Assembly (NCBI GenBank): GCA_964057225.1
Contig: OZ059900.1
Span: 878,501 to 942,500 of the forward strand
Origin: Auanema rhodensis
Taxonomy: Eukaryota; Nematoda; Chromadorea; Rhabditida; Rhabditidae
Length of the DNA: 64,000 nucleotides
Reading direction: 5' to 3'
Below are positions 37,424 to 49,519 of the stretch, in pieces. Position numbers and translations under genes: made by a program. Below the pieces are notes generated by a model. The model was given only the letters and a program-made list of their open reading frames with translations. It made no database searches and had not been told where the DNA came from. The first letter of the stretch is position 1; the number at the start of each line of letters is the position of its first letter.

Positions 37424-40400
37424 ATTTAAACATCACTAGCGTTTAATTGATGACTTTTGTTGTCATAGACAATAAAACTATGCTTTTGATCATATATATG
37501 AGCGATTTAGCCAAATTAGACTCAAAACTCGGAAATTTCAAAAATTCTTTCTATTTTCGACCTTTTTTGATCAAAATGAATAAATATCAGTGCAAACTCG
37601 TAAAAATAAACTTATTTCGTGTATTGTGTGTTTGATTCTCGAATCTCACCGAATATGATCAAAATTTACGAGTATCACAGATTTTGTACCAAAAATCGGT
37701 GAGTATATGGTGTTAAAGGCATAAAAACGACCATACTTAGTGTAGTAATGCTATTTGAGTGAAATTCAGTGATTTAATCATTATTAGTGTATATTTGAAG
37801 ACTTTTGTTATCATAGACAGTAAAACTATGCTTTTGATCATATATATGAGCGATTTAGCCCAATTGGACTCAAAACTCGGAAAATTCAAAAATTCTTTCT
37901 ATTTTCGACCTTTTTTGATCAAAATGAATAAATATCAGTGCAAACTCATAAAAATAGACTTATTTCGTGTATTATGTGTTTGATTCTCGACTCTTAACGA
38001 ATATGATCAAAATTTACAAGTATTACAGATTTTGTACCAAAAATCGGTGAGTATATGGTGTTAAAGGCATAAAAACGACCATACTTAGTGTAGTAATGCT
38101 ATTTGAGCGAAATTCAGTATTTAAACATCACTAGCGTTTAATTGATGACTTTTGTTGTCATAGACAATAAAACTATGCTTTTGATCATATATATGAGCGA
38201 TTTAGCCAAATTAGACTCAAAACTCGGAAATTTCAAAAATTCTTTCTATTTTCGACCTTTTTTGATCAAAATGAATAAATATCAGTGCAAACTCGTAAAA
38301 ATAAACTTATTTCGTGTATTGTGTGTTTGATTCTCGAATCTCACCGAATATGATCAAAATTTACGAGTATCACAGATTTGTACCAAAAATCGGTGAGTAT
38401 ATGGTGTTAAAGGCATAAAAACGACCATACTTAGTGTAGTAATGCTATTTGAGCGAAATTTAGTGATTTAAACATCATTAGTGTTTAACTAATGACTTTT
38501 GTTGTCATAGACAATAAAACTATGCTTCTGATCATATATATGAGCGATTTAGCCAAATTAGACTCAAAACTCGTAAATTTCAAAAATTCTTTCTATTTTC
38601 GACCTTTTTTGATCAAAATGAATATATATCAGTGCAAGCTCATAAAAATAGACTGATTTTGTGTATTGTATGTTTGATTCTCAAATCTTAACGAATATGA
38701 TCAAAATTTACGAGTATTACAGATTTTGTACCAAAAATCGGTGAGTATATGGTGTTAAAGGCATAAAAACGACCATACTTAGTGTAGTAATGCTATTTGA
38801 GCGAAATTCAGTATTTAAACATCACTAGCGTTTAATTGATGACTTTTGTTGTCATAGACAATAAAACTATGCTTTTGATCATATATATGAGCGATTTAGC
38901 CAAATTAGACTCAAAACTCGGAAATTTCAAAAATTCTTTCTATTTTCGACCTTTTTTGATCAAAATGAATAAATATCAGTGCAAACTCGTAAAAATAAAC
39001 TTATTTCGTGTATTGTGTGTTTGATTCTCGAATCTCACCGAATATGATCAAAATTTACGAGTATCACAGATTTTGTACCAAAAATCGGTGAGTATATGGT
39101 GTTAAAGGCATAAAAACGACCATACTTAGTGTAGTAATGCTATTTGAGTGAAATTCAGTGATTTAATCATTATTAGTGTATATTTGAAGACTTTTGTTAT
39201 CATAGACAGTAAAACTATGCTTTTGATCATATATATGAGCGATTTAGCCCAATTGGACTCAAAACTCGGAAAATTCAAAAATTCTTTCTATTTTCGACCT
39301 TTTTTGATCAAAATGAATAAATATCAGTGCAAACTCATAAAAATAGACTTATTTCGTGTATTATGTGTTTGATTCTCGACTCTTAACGAATATGATCAAA
39401 ATTTACAAGTATTACAGATTTTGTACCAAAAATCGGTGAGTATATGGTGTTAAAGGCATAAAAACGACCATACTTAGTGTAGTAATGCTATTTGAGCGAA
39501 ATTTAGTGATTTAAACATCATTAGTGTTTAACTAATGACTTTTGTTGTCATAGACAATAAAACTATGCTTCTGATCATATATATGAGCGATTTAGCCAAA
39601 TTAGACTCAAAACTCGTAAATTTCAAAAATTCTTTCTATTTTCGACCTTTTTTGATCAAAATGAATATATATCAGTGCAAGCTCATAAAAATAGACTGAT
39701 TTTGTGTATTGTATGTTTGATTCTCAAATCTTAACGAATATGATCAAAATTTACGAGTATTACAGATTTTGTACCAAAAATCGGTGAGTATATGGTGTTA
39801 AAGGCATAAAAACGACCATACTTAGTGTAGTAATGCTATTTGAGCGAAATTCAGTATTTAAACATCACTAGCGTTTAATTGATGACTTTTGTTGTCATAG
39901 ACAATAAAACTATGCTTTTGATCATATATATGAGCGATTTAGCCAAATTAGACTCAAAACTCGTAAATTTCAAAAATTCTTTCTATTTTCGACCTTTTTT
40001 GATCAAAATGAATATATATCAGTGCAAGCTCATAAAAATAGACTGATTTTGTGTATTGTATGTTTGATTCTCAAATCTTAACGAAAATGATCAAAATTTA
40101 CGAGTATTACAGATTTTGTACCAAAAATCGGTGAGTATATGGTGTTAAAGGCATAAAAACGACCATACTTAGTGTAGTAATGCTATTTGAGCGAAAATCA
40201 GTATTTAAACATCACTAGCGTTTAATTGATGACTTTTGTTGTCATAGACAATGAAACTATGCTTCTGATCATGTATATGAGCGATTTAGCCAAATTAGAC
40301 TCAAAACTCGGAAATTTCAAAAATTCTTTCTATTTTCGACCTTTTTTGATCAAAATGAATATATATCAGTGCAAGCTTATAAAAATAGACTGATTTTGTG

Positions 40401-41540
40401 TATTGTATGTTTGATTCTCAAATCTTAACGAATATGATCAAAATTTACAAGTATTACAGATTTTGTACCAAAAATCGGTGAGTATATGGTGTTAAAGGCA
40501 TAAAAACGACCATACTTAGTGTAGTAATGCTATTTGAGCGAAATTTAGTGATTTAAACATCATTAGTGTTTAACTAATGACTTTTGTTGTCATAGACAAT
40601 AAAACTATGCTTCTGATCATATATATGAGCGATTTAGCCAAATTAGACTCAAAACTCGTAAATTTCAAAAATTCTTTCTATTTTCGACCTTTTTTGATCA
40701 AAATGAATAAATATCAGTGCAAACTCGTAAAAATAAACTTATTTCGTGTATTGTGTGTTTGATTCTCGAATCTCACCGAATATGATCAAAATTTACGAGT
40801 ATCACAGATTTGTACCAAAAATCGGTGAGTATATGGTGTTAAAGGCATAAAAACGACCATACTTAGTGTAGTAATGCTATTTGAGCGAAATTTAGTGATT
40901 TAAACATCATTAGTGTTTAACTAATGACTTTTGTTGTCATAGACAATAAAACTATGCTTCTGATCATATATATGAGCGATTTAGCCAAATTAGACTCAAA
41001 ACTCGTAAATTTCAAAAATTCTTTCTATTTTCGACCTTTTTTGATCAAAATGAATATATATCAGTGCAAGCTCATAAAAATAGACTGATTTTGTGTATTG
41101 TATGTTTGATTCTCAAATCTTAACGAAAATGATCAAAATTTACGAGTATTACAGATTTTGTACCAAAAATCGGTGAGTATATGGTGTTAAAGGCATAAAA
41201 ACGACCATACTTAGTGTAGTAATGCTATTTGAGCGAAAATCAGTATTTAAACATCACTAGCGTTTAATTGATGACTTTTGTTGTCATAGACAATGAAACT
41301 ATGCTTCTGATCATGTATATGAGCGATTTAGCCAAATTAGACTCAAAACTCGGAAATTTCAAAAATTCTTTCTATTTTCGACCTTTTTTGATCAAAATGA
41401 ATATATATCAGTGCAAGCTTATAAAAATAGACTGATTTTGTGTATTGTATGTTTGATTCTCAAATCTTAACGAATATGATCAAAATTTACGAGTATTACA
41501 GATTTTGTACCAAAAATCGGTGAGTATATGGTGTTAAAGG

Positions 41541-42014
41541 CATAAAAACGACCATACTTAGTGTAGTAAAGCTATTTGAGTGAAATTCAGTGATTTACAC
41601 ATTATTAGTGTATATTTGAAGACTTTTGTTATCATAGACAGTAAAACTATGCTTTTGATCATATATATGAGCGATTTAGCCAAATTAGACTCAAAACTCG
41701 GAAATTTCAAAAATTCTTTCTATTTTCGACCTTTTTTGATAAAAATGAATAAATATCAGTGCAAACTCGTAAAAATAAACTTATTTCGTGTATTGTGTGT
41801 TCGATCCTCGAATCTCACCGAATATGATCAAAATTTACGAGTATCACACCTTTTTTGATCAAAATGAATATATATCAGTGCAAACTCATAAAAATAGACT
41901 GATTTTGTTCATTGTGTGTTTGATTTTCAAATGTGAAATCTTAACGAAAATGATCAAAATTTACGAGTATTACAGATTTTGTACCAAAAATCGGTGAGTA
42001 TATGGTGTTAAAGG
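41541..42014 (-). repeat. 474-bp compound monomer, inverted copy
   Basis: Reverse complement of the compound monomer at 9,377-9,850 and 14,364-14,837: same length, same jump (here CGAGTATCACACCTTTTTTG) and same small insertion (CAAATGTGAAATC). This shows the inverted block descends from the same duplicated segment, not from an independent part of the array. The neighbouring reverse A monomer near 44,026 also carries the AAATTTGATC marker found at about 7,353 and 12,340, at nearly the same distance from the compound monomer. Confidence 0.88.
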
Positions 42015-43550
42015 CATAAAAACGACCATACTTAGTGTAGTAATGCTATTTGAGCGAAATTCAGTATTTAAACATCACTAGCGTTTAATTGATGACTTTT
42101 GTTGTTATAGACAATAAAACTATGCTTCTGATCATGTATATGAGCGATTTAGTCAAATTAGACTCAAAACTCGGAAATTTCAAAAATTCTTTCTATTTTC
42201 GACCTTTTTTGATCAAAATGAATATATATCAGTGCAAGCTTATAAAAATAGACTGATTTTGTGTATTGTATGTTTGATTCTCGAATCTTAACAAATATGA
42301 TCAAAATTTACAAGTATTACAGATTTTGTACCAAAAATCGGTGAGTATATGGTGTTAAAGGCATAAAAACGACCATACTTAGTGTAGTAATGCTATTTGA
42401 GCGAAATTCAGTATTTAAACATCACTAGCGTTTAATTGATGACTTTTGTTGTTATAGACAATAAAACTATGCTTTTGATCTTATATATGAGCGATTTAGC
42501 CAAATTGGACTCAAAACTCGGAAATTTCAAAAATTCTTTCTATTTTCGACCTTTTTTGATCAAAATGAATAAATATCAGTGCAAACTTGTAAAAATAGAC
42601 TTATTTTGTGTATTATGTGTTTGATTCTCAAATCTTAACAAATATGATCAAAATTTACAAGTATTACAGATTTTGTACCAAAAATCGGTGAGTATATGGT
42701 GTTAAAGGCATAAAAACGACCATACTTAGTGTAGTAATGCTATTTGACTGAAATTCAGTGATTTAATCATTATTAGTGTATATTTGAAGACTTTTGTTAT
42801 CATAGACAGTAAAACTATGCTTTTTATCATATATATGAGCGATTTAGCCAAATTAGACTCAAAACTCGGAAATTTCGAAAATTCTTTCTATTTTCGACCT
42901 TTTTTGATCAAAGTGAATAAATATCAGTGCAAACTCGTAAAAATAAACTGATTTTGTGTATCGTATGTTTGATTCTCAAATCTTAACGAATATGATCAAA
43001 ATTTACGAGTATTACAGATTTTGTACCAAAAATCGGTGAGTATATGGTGTTAAAGGCATAAAAACGACCATACTTAGTGTAGTAATGCTATTTGAGCGAA
43101 AATCAGTATTTAAACATCACTAGCGTTTAATTGATGATTTTTGTTGTCATAGACAATAAAACTATGCTTGTGATCATATATATGAGCGAATTAGCCAAAT
43201 TAGACTCAAAACTCGGAAATTTCAAAAATTCTTTCTATTTTCGACCTTTTTTGATCAAAATGAATAAATATCAGTGCAAACTCGTAAAAATAAACTTATT
43301 TCGTGTATTGTGTGTTTGATTCTCGAATCTCACCGAATATGATCAAAATTTACGAGTATCACAGATTTGTACCAAAAATCGGTGAGTATATGGTGTTAAA
43401 GGCATAAAAACGACCATACTTAGTGTAGTAATGCTATTTGAGCGAAATTTAGTGATTTAAACATCATTAGTGTTTAACTAATGACTTTTGTTGTCATAGA
43501 CAATAAAACTATGCTTCTGATCATATATATGAGCGATTTAGCCAAATTAG

Positions 43551-43562
43551 ACTCAAAATCGG
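43551..43562 (-). repeat. One-base deletion in a monomer
   Basis: ACTCAAAATCGG replaces ACTCAAAACTCGG, one C lost. It breaks the minus-frame reading frame that is open in most other monomers, which argues against that frame being protected. Confidence 0.6.
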
Positions 43563-45627
43563 AAATTTCAAAAATTCTTTCTATTTTCGACCTTTTTTGA
43601 TCAAAATGAATAAATATCAGTGCAAACTCGTAAAAATAAACTGATTTTGTGTATCGTATGTTTGATTCTCAAATCTTAACGAATATGATCAAAATTTACG
43701 AGTATTACAGATTTTGTACCAAAAATCGGTGAGTATATGGTGTTAAAGGCATAAAAACGACCATACTTAGTGTAGTAATGCTATTTGAGCGAAATTCAGT
43801 ATTTAAACATCACTAGCGTTTAATTGATGACTTTTGTTGTTATAGACAATAAAACTATGCTTTTGATCTTATATATGAGCGATTTAGCCAAATTGGACTC
43901 AAAACTCGGAAATTTCAAAAATTCTTTCTATTTTCGACCTTTTTTGATCAAAATGAATAAATATCAGTGCAAACTCATAAAAATAGACTTATTTCGTGTA
44001 TTATGTGTTTGATTCTCGAATCTTAACAAATTTGATCAAAATTTACAAGTATTACAGATTTTGTACCAAAAATCGGTGAGTATATGGTGTTAAAGGCATA
44101 AAAACGACCATACTTAGTGTAGTAATGCTATTTGAGCGAAAATCAGTATTTAAACATCACTAGCGTTTAATTGATGACTTTTGTTGTCATAGACAATAAA
44201 ACTATGCTTCTGATCATATATATGAGCGATTTAGCCAAATTAGACTCAAAACTCGGAAATTTCAAAAATTCTTTCTATTTTCGACCTTTTTTGATCAAAA
44301 TGAATATATATCAGTGCAAGCTCATAAAAATAGACTGATTTTTTGTATTGTATGTTTGATTCTCAAATCTTAACGAATATGATCAAAATTTACGAGTATT
44401 ACAGATTTTGTACCAAAAATCGGTGAGTATATGGTGTTAAAGGCATAAAAACGACCATACTTAGTGTAGTAATGCTATTTGAGCGAAATTCAGTATTTAA
44501 ACATCACTAGCGTTTAATTGATGACTTTTGTTGTTATAGACAATAAAACTATGCTTTTGATCTTATATATGAGCGATTTAGCCAAATTGGACTCAAAACT
44601 CGGAAATTTCAAAAATTCTTTCTATTTTCGACCTTTTTTGATCAAAATGAATAAATATCAGTGCAAACTTGTAAAAATAGACTTATTTCGTGTATTATGT
44701 GTTTGATTCTCGAATCTTAACAAATATGATCAAAATTTACAAGTATTACAGATTTTGTACCAAAAATCGGTGAGTATATGGTGTTAAAGGCATAAAAACG
44801 ACCATACTTAGTGTAGTAATGCTATTTGACTGAAATTCAGTGATTTAATCATTATTAGTGTATATTTGAAGACTTTTGTTATCATAGACAGTAAAACTAT
44901 GCTTTTGATCATATATATGAGCGATTTAGCCAAATTAGACTCAAAACTCGGAAATTTCAAAAATTCTTTCTATTTTCGACCTTTTTTGATCAAAATGAAT
45001 ATATATCAGTGCAAGCTCATAAAAATAGACTGATTTTTTGTATTGTATGTTTGATTCTCAAATCTTAACGAATATGATCAAAATTTACGAGTATTACAGA
45101 TTTTGTACCAAAAATCGGTGAGTATATGGTGTTAAAGGCATAAAAACGACCATACTTAGTGTAGTAATGCTATTTGAGCGAAATTCAGTATTTAAACATC
45201 ACTAGCGTTTAATTGATGACTTTTGTTGTTATAGACAATAAAACTATGCTTTTGATCTTATATATGAGCGATTTAGCCAAATTGGACTCAAAACTCGGAA
45301 ATTTCAAAAATTCTTTCTATTTTCGACCTTTTTTGATCAAAATGAATAAATATCAGTGCAAACTTGTAAAAATAGACTTATTTCGTGTATTATGTGTTTG
45401 ATTCTCGAATCTTAACAAATATGATCAAAATTTACAAGTATTACAGATTTTGTACCAAAAATCGGTGAGTATATGGTGTTAAAGGCATAAAAACGACCAT
45501 ACTTAGTGTAGTAATGCTATTTGACTGAAATTCAGTGATTTAATCATTATTAGTGTATATTTGAAGACTTTTGTTATCATAGACAGTAAAACTATGCTTT
45601 TGATCATATATATGAGCGATTTAGCCC

Positions 45628-45815
45628 AATTGGACTCAAAACTCGGAAAATTCAAAAATTCTTTCTATTTTCGACCTTTTTTGATCAAAATGAATAAATA
45701 TCAGTGCAAACTCGTGAAAATAAACTCATTTCGTGTATTGTGTGTTTGATTCTCGAATCTTAACGAATATGATCGAAATTTACGAGTATCACAGATTTTG
45801 TATTTGTACCGATTT
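45628..45815 (-). repeat. Left arm of long inverted repeat at second switch
   Basis: A 188-bp stretch of reverse-oriented monomer whose reverse complement matches 46,074-46,251 base for base except for one 10-bp indel; TAACGAATAT is present here and absent on the right. Rare shared markers (GGAAAATTC, CTCGTGAAAATAAACTCATTTC, GATCGAAATTTACG and the slippage TTTTGTATTTGTACC) show the arms are copies of each other. The last bases, CCGATTT, are out of place for a reverse monomer and mirror the junction on the other arm. The sequence then jumps to ACTAGCG, skipping about 80 bp of monomer. Confidence 0.9.
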
Positions 45816-46073
45816 ACTAGCGTTTAATTGATGATTTTTGTTGTCATAGACAATAAAACTATGCTTCTGATCATATATATGAGCGATTTAGCCAAATTAG
45901 ACTCAAAACTAGGAAATTTCAAAAATTCTTTCTATTTTCGACCTTTTTTGATCAAAATGAATAAATATCAGTGCAAACTCATAAAAATAGACTTATTTCG
46001 TGTATTATGTGTTTGATTCTCGAATCTTAACGAATATGATCAAAATTTACAAGTATTACAGATTTTGTACCAA
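45816..46073 (-). repeat. Truncated reverse monomer forming the loop
   Basis: 258 bp of reverse-oriented B-like monomer between the two arms. It starts at ACTAGCGTTTAATTGATG and ends at GATTTTGTACC plus A residues. It has one private change, AAACTAGGAAATTTC near 45,908 where other copies read ACTCGG. It would be the loop if the flanking arms paired. Confidence 0.85.
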
Positions 46074-46251
46074 AAATCGGTACAAATACAAAATCTGTGA
46101 TACTCGTAAATTTCGATCAGATTCGAGAATCAAACACACAATACACGAAATGAGTTTATTTTCACGAGTTTGCACTGATATTTATTCATTTTGATCAAAA
46201 AAGGTCGAAAATAGAAAGAATTTTTGAATTTTCCGAGTTTTGAGTCCAATT
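46074..46251 (+). repeat. Right arm of long inverted repeat at second switch
   Basis: Orientation changes from reverse (GTACCAAAAATCGGT) to forward (GGTACAAA) at about 46,079-46,081, with GGT shared by both. It is followed by a six-base slippage (TACAAATACAAAATC), then a forward monomer with a 10-bp deletion (TTTCGATCAGATTCG). Pairing with 45,628-45,815 continues beyond 46,251 after one mismatch for about 20 more bases, then monomer subtypes differ. Confidence 0.9.
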
Positions 46252-46740
46252 TGGCTAAATCGCTCATATATAAGATCAAAAGCATAGTTTTATTGTCTAT
46301 AACAACAAAAGTCATCAATTAAACGCTAGTGATGTTTAAATACTGAATTTCGCTCAAATAGCATTACTACACTAAGTATGGTCGTTTTTATGCCTTTAAC
46401 ACCATATACTCACCGATTTTTGGTACAAAATCTGTAATACTCGTAAATTTTGATCATATTCGTTAAGATTTGAGAATCAAACATACAATACAAAAAATCA
46501 GTCTATTTTTATGAGCTTGCACTGATATATATTCATTTTGATCAAAAAAGGTCGAAAATAGAAAGAATTTTTGAAATTTCCGAGTTTTGAGTCTAATTTG
46601 GCTAAATCGCTCATATATATGATCAAAAGCATAGTTTTACTGTCTATGATAACAAAAGTCTTCAAATATACACTAATAATGATTAAATCACTGAATTTCA
46701 GTCAAATAGCATTACTACACTAAGTATGGTCGTTTTTATG

Positions 46741-48477
46741 CCTTTAACACCATATACTCACCGATTTTTGGTACAAAATCTGTAATACTTGTAAATTTTG
46801 ATCATATTTGTTAAGATTCGAGAATCAAACACATAATACACGAAATAAGTCTATTTTTACAAGTTTGCACTGATATTTATTCATTTTGATCAAAAAAGGT
46901 CGAAAATAGAAAGAATTTTTGAAATTTCCGAGTTTTGAGTCCAATTTGGCTAAATCGCTCATATATAAGATCAAAAGCATAGTTTTATTGTCTATAACAA
47001 CAAAAGTCATCAATTAAACGCTAGTGATGTTTAAATACTGAATTTCGCTCAAATAGCATTACTACACTAAGTATGGTCGTTTTTATGCCTTTAACACCAT
47101 ATACTCACCGATTTTTGGTACAAAATCTGTAATACTTGTAAATTTCGATCATATTTGTTAAGATTCGAGAATCAAACACATAATACACGAAATAAGTCTA
47201 TTTTTACAAGTTTGCACTGATATTTATTCATTTTGATCAAAAAAGGTCGAAAATAGAAAGAATTTTTGAAATTTCCGAGTTTTGAGTCCAATTTGGCTAA
47301 ATCGCTCATATATATGATCAGAAGCATAGTTTTATTGTCTATGACAACAAAAATCATCAATTAAACGCTAGTGATGTTTAAATACTGATTTTCGCTCAAA
47401 TAGCATTACTACACTAAGTATGGTCGTTTTTATGCCTTTAACACCATATACTCACCGATTTTTGGTACAAAATCTGTAATACTCGTAAATTTTGATCATA
47501 TTCGTTAAGATTTGAGAATCAAACATACAATACAAAAAATCAGTCTATTTTTATGAGCTTGCACTGATATATATTCATTTTGATCAAAAAAGGTCGAAAA
47601 TAGAAAGAATTTTTGAAATTTCCGAGTTTTGAGTCTAATTTGGCTAAATCGCTCATATATATGATCAAAAGCATAGTTTTACTGTCTATGATAACAAAAG
47701 TCTTCAAATATACACTAATAATGATTAAATCACTGAATTTCAGTCAAATAGCATTACTACACTAAGTATGGTCGTTTTTATGCCTTTAACACCATATACT
47801 CACCGATTTTTGGTACAAAATCTGTAATACTTGTAAATTTTGATCATATTTGTTAAGATTCGAGAATCAAACACATAATACACGAAATAAGTCTATTTTT
47901 ACAAGTTTGCACTGATATTTATTCATTTTGATCAAAAAAGGTCGAAAATAGAAAGAATTTTTGAAGTTTCCGAGTTTTGAGTCCAATTTGGCTAAATCGC
48001 TCATATATAAGATCAAAAGCATAGTTTTATTGTCTATAACAACAAAAGTCATCAATTAAACGCTAGTGATGTTTAAATACTGAATTTCGCTCAAATAGCA
48101 TTACTACACTAAGTATGGTCGTTTTTATGCCTTTAACACCATATACTCACCGATTTTTGGTACAAAATCTGTAATACTCGTAAATTTTGATCATATTCGT
48201 TAAGATTTGAGAATCAAACATACAATACAAAAAATCAGTCTATTTTTATGAGCTTGCACTGATATATATTCATTTTGATCAAAAAAGGTCGAAAATAGAA
48301 AGAATTTTTGAAATTTCCGAGTTTTGAGTCTAATTTGGCTAAATCGCTCATATATATGATCAAAAGCATAGTTTTACTGTCTATGATAACAAAAGTCTTC
48401 AAATATACACTAATAATGATTAAATCACTGAATTTCAGTCAAATAGCATTACTACACTAAGTATGGTCGTTTTTATG
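46741..48477 (+). repeat. 1,737-bp five-monomer HOR (A-B-C-A'-C), copy 1
   Basis: Monomer lengths 347, 347, 348, 347 and 348 sum to 1,737 bp. A' is marked by GAAGTTTCC at about 47,963. This is the first complete unit after the inversion; a partial A/C pair (46,094-46,740) precedes it. The next 1,042 bp (48,478-49,519) are A-B-C only, as if A'-C were lost. Confidence 0.88.
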
Positions 48478-49519
48478 CCTTTAACACCATATACTCACCG
48501 ATTTTTGGTACAAAATCTGTAATACTTGTAAATTTTGATCATATTTGTTAAGATTCGAGAATCAAACACATAATACACGAAATAAGTCTATTTTTACAAG
48601 TTTGCACTGATATTTATTCATTTTGATCAAAAAAGGTCGAAAATAGAAAGAATTTTTGAAATTTCCGAGTTTTGAGTCCAATTTGGCTAAATCGCTCATA
48701 TATAAGATCAAAAGCATAGTTTTATTGTCTATAACAACAAAAGTCATCAATTAAACGCTAGTGATGTTTAAATACTGAATTTCGCTCAAATAGCATTACT
48801 ACACTAAGTATGGTCGTTTTTATGCCTTTAACACCATATACTCACCGATTTTTGGTACAAAATCTGTAATACTTGTAAATTTCGATCATATTTGTTAAGA
48901 TTCGAGAATCAAACACATAATACACGAAATAAGTCTATTTTTACAAGTTTGCACTGATATTTATTCATTTTGATCAAAAAAGGTCGAAAATAGAAAGAAT
49001 TTTTGAAATTTCCGAGTTTTGAGTCCAATTTGGCTAAATCGCTCATATATATGATCAGAAGCATAGTTTTATTGTCTATGACAACAAAAATCATCAATTA
49101 AACGCTAGTGATGTTTAAATACTGATTTTCGCTCAAATAGCATTACTACACTAAGTATGGTCGTTTTTATGCCTTTAACACCATATACTCACCGATTTTT
49201 GGTACAAAATCTGTAATACTCGTAAATTTTGATCATATTCGTTAAGATTTGAGAATCAAACATACAATACAAAAAATCAGTCTATTTTTATGAGCTTGCA
49301 CTGATATATATTCATTTTGATCAAAAAAGGTCGAAAATAGAAAGAATTTTTGAAATTTCCGAGTTTTGAGTCTAATTTGGCTAAATCGCTCATATATATG
49401 ATCAAAAGCATAGTTTTACTGTCTATGATAACAAAAGTCTTCAAATATACACTAATAATGATTAAATCACTGAATTTCAGTCAAATAGCATTACTACACT
49501 AAGTATGGTCGTTTTTATG

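Larger units (their letters stand above)
37409..46073 (-). repeat. Satellite array block 2, inverted orientation
   Basis: About 25 copies of the same monomer, all reverse-complemented relative to the flanks. The invariant start now reads GGTGTTAAAGG. Read in the forward sense (right to left), the order is A/C-type monomers (45.2-43.8 kb), then the 474-bp compound monomer (41,541-42,014), then second-set monomers up to the 37,409 junction. That is the same order as block 1 between roughly 7 and 16 kb. Individual monomers are mosaics: for example 43.0-43.4 kb joins the front of a GGTGAGATTCGAG monomer to the back half of an ATCACAAGC monomer. The right end is a truncated reverse monomer (45,816-46,073). 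Confidence 0.96.

Noticed and set aside
37258-37446. 62-codon plus-strand frame across the first orientation switch
   Set aside because: It spans the inversion breakpoint and reads the opposite strand of the monomer from the common frame. No support for a gene.
37409-46073. Inverted block as an assembly error
   Set aside because: Not excluded, but less likely: the arms at the first junction are different subtypes, the second junction has filler and slippage bases, and the block carries private mosaic monomers. Long-read support is still the deciding test.
46000-46194. 64-codon frame reading across the second orientation switch
   Set aside because: It runs from a reverse monomer through the junction into a forward monomer, so it is a by-product of the inversion.
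45628-46251. Inverted-repeat transposon (MITE or foldback element)
   Set aside because: Arms and loop are made entirely of satellite monomer, and no target-site duplication or foreign sequence is seen.
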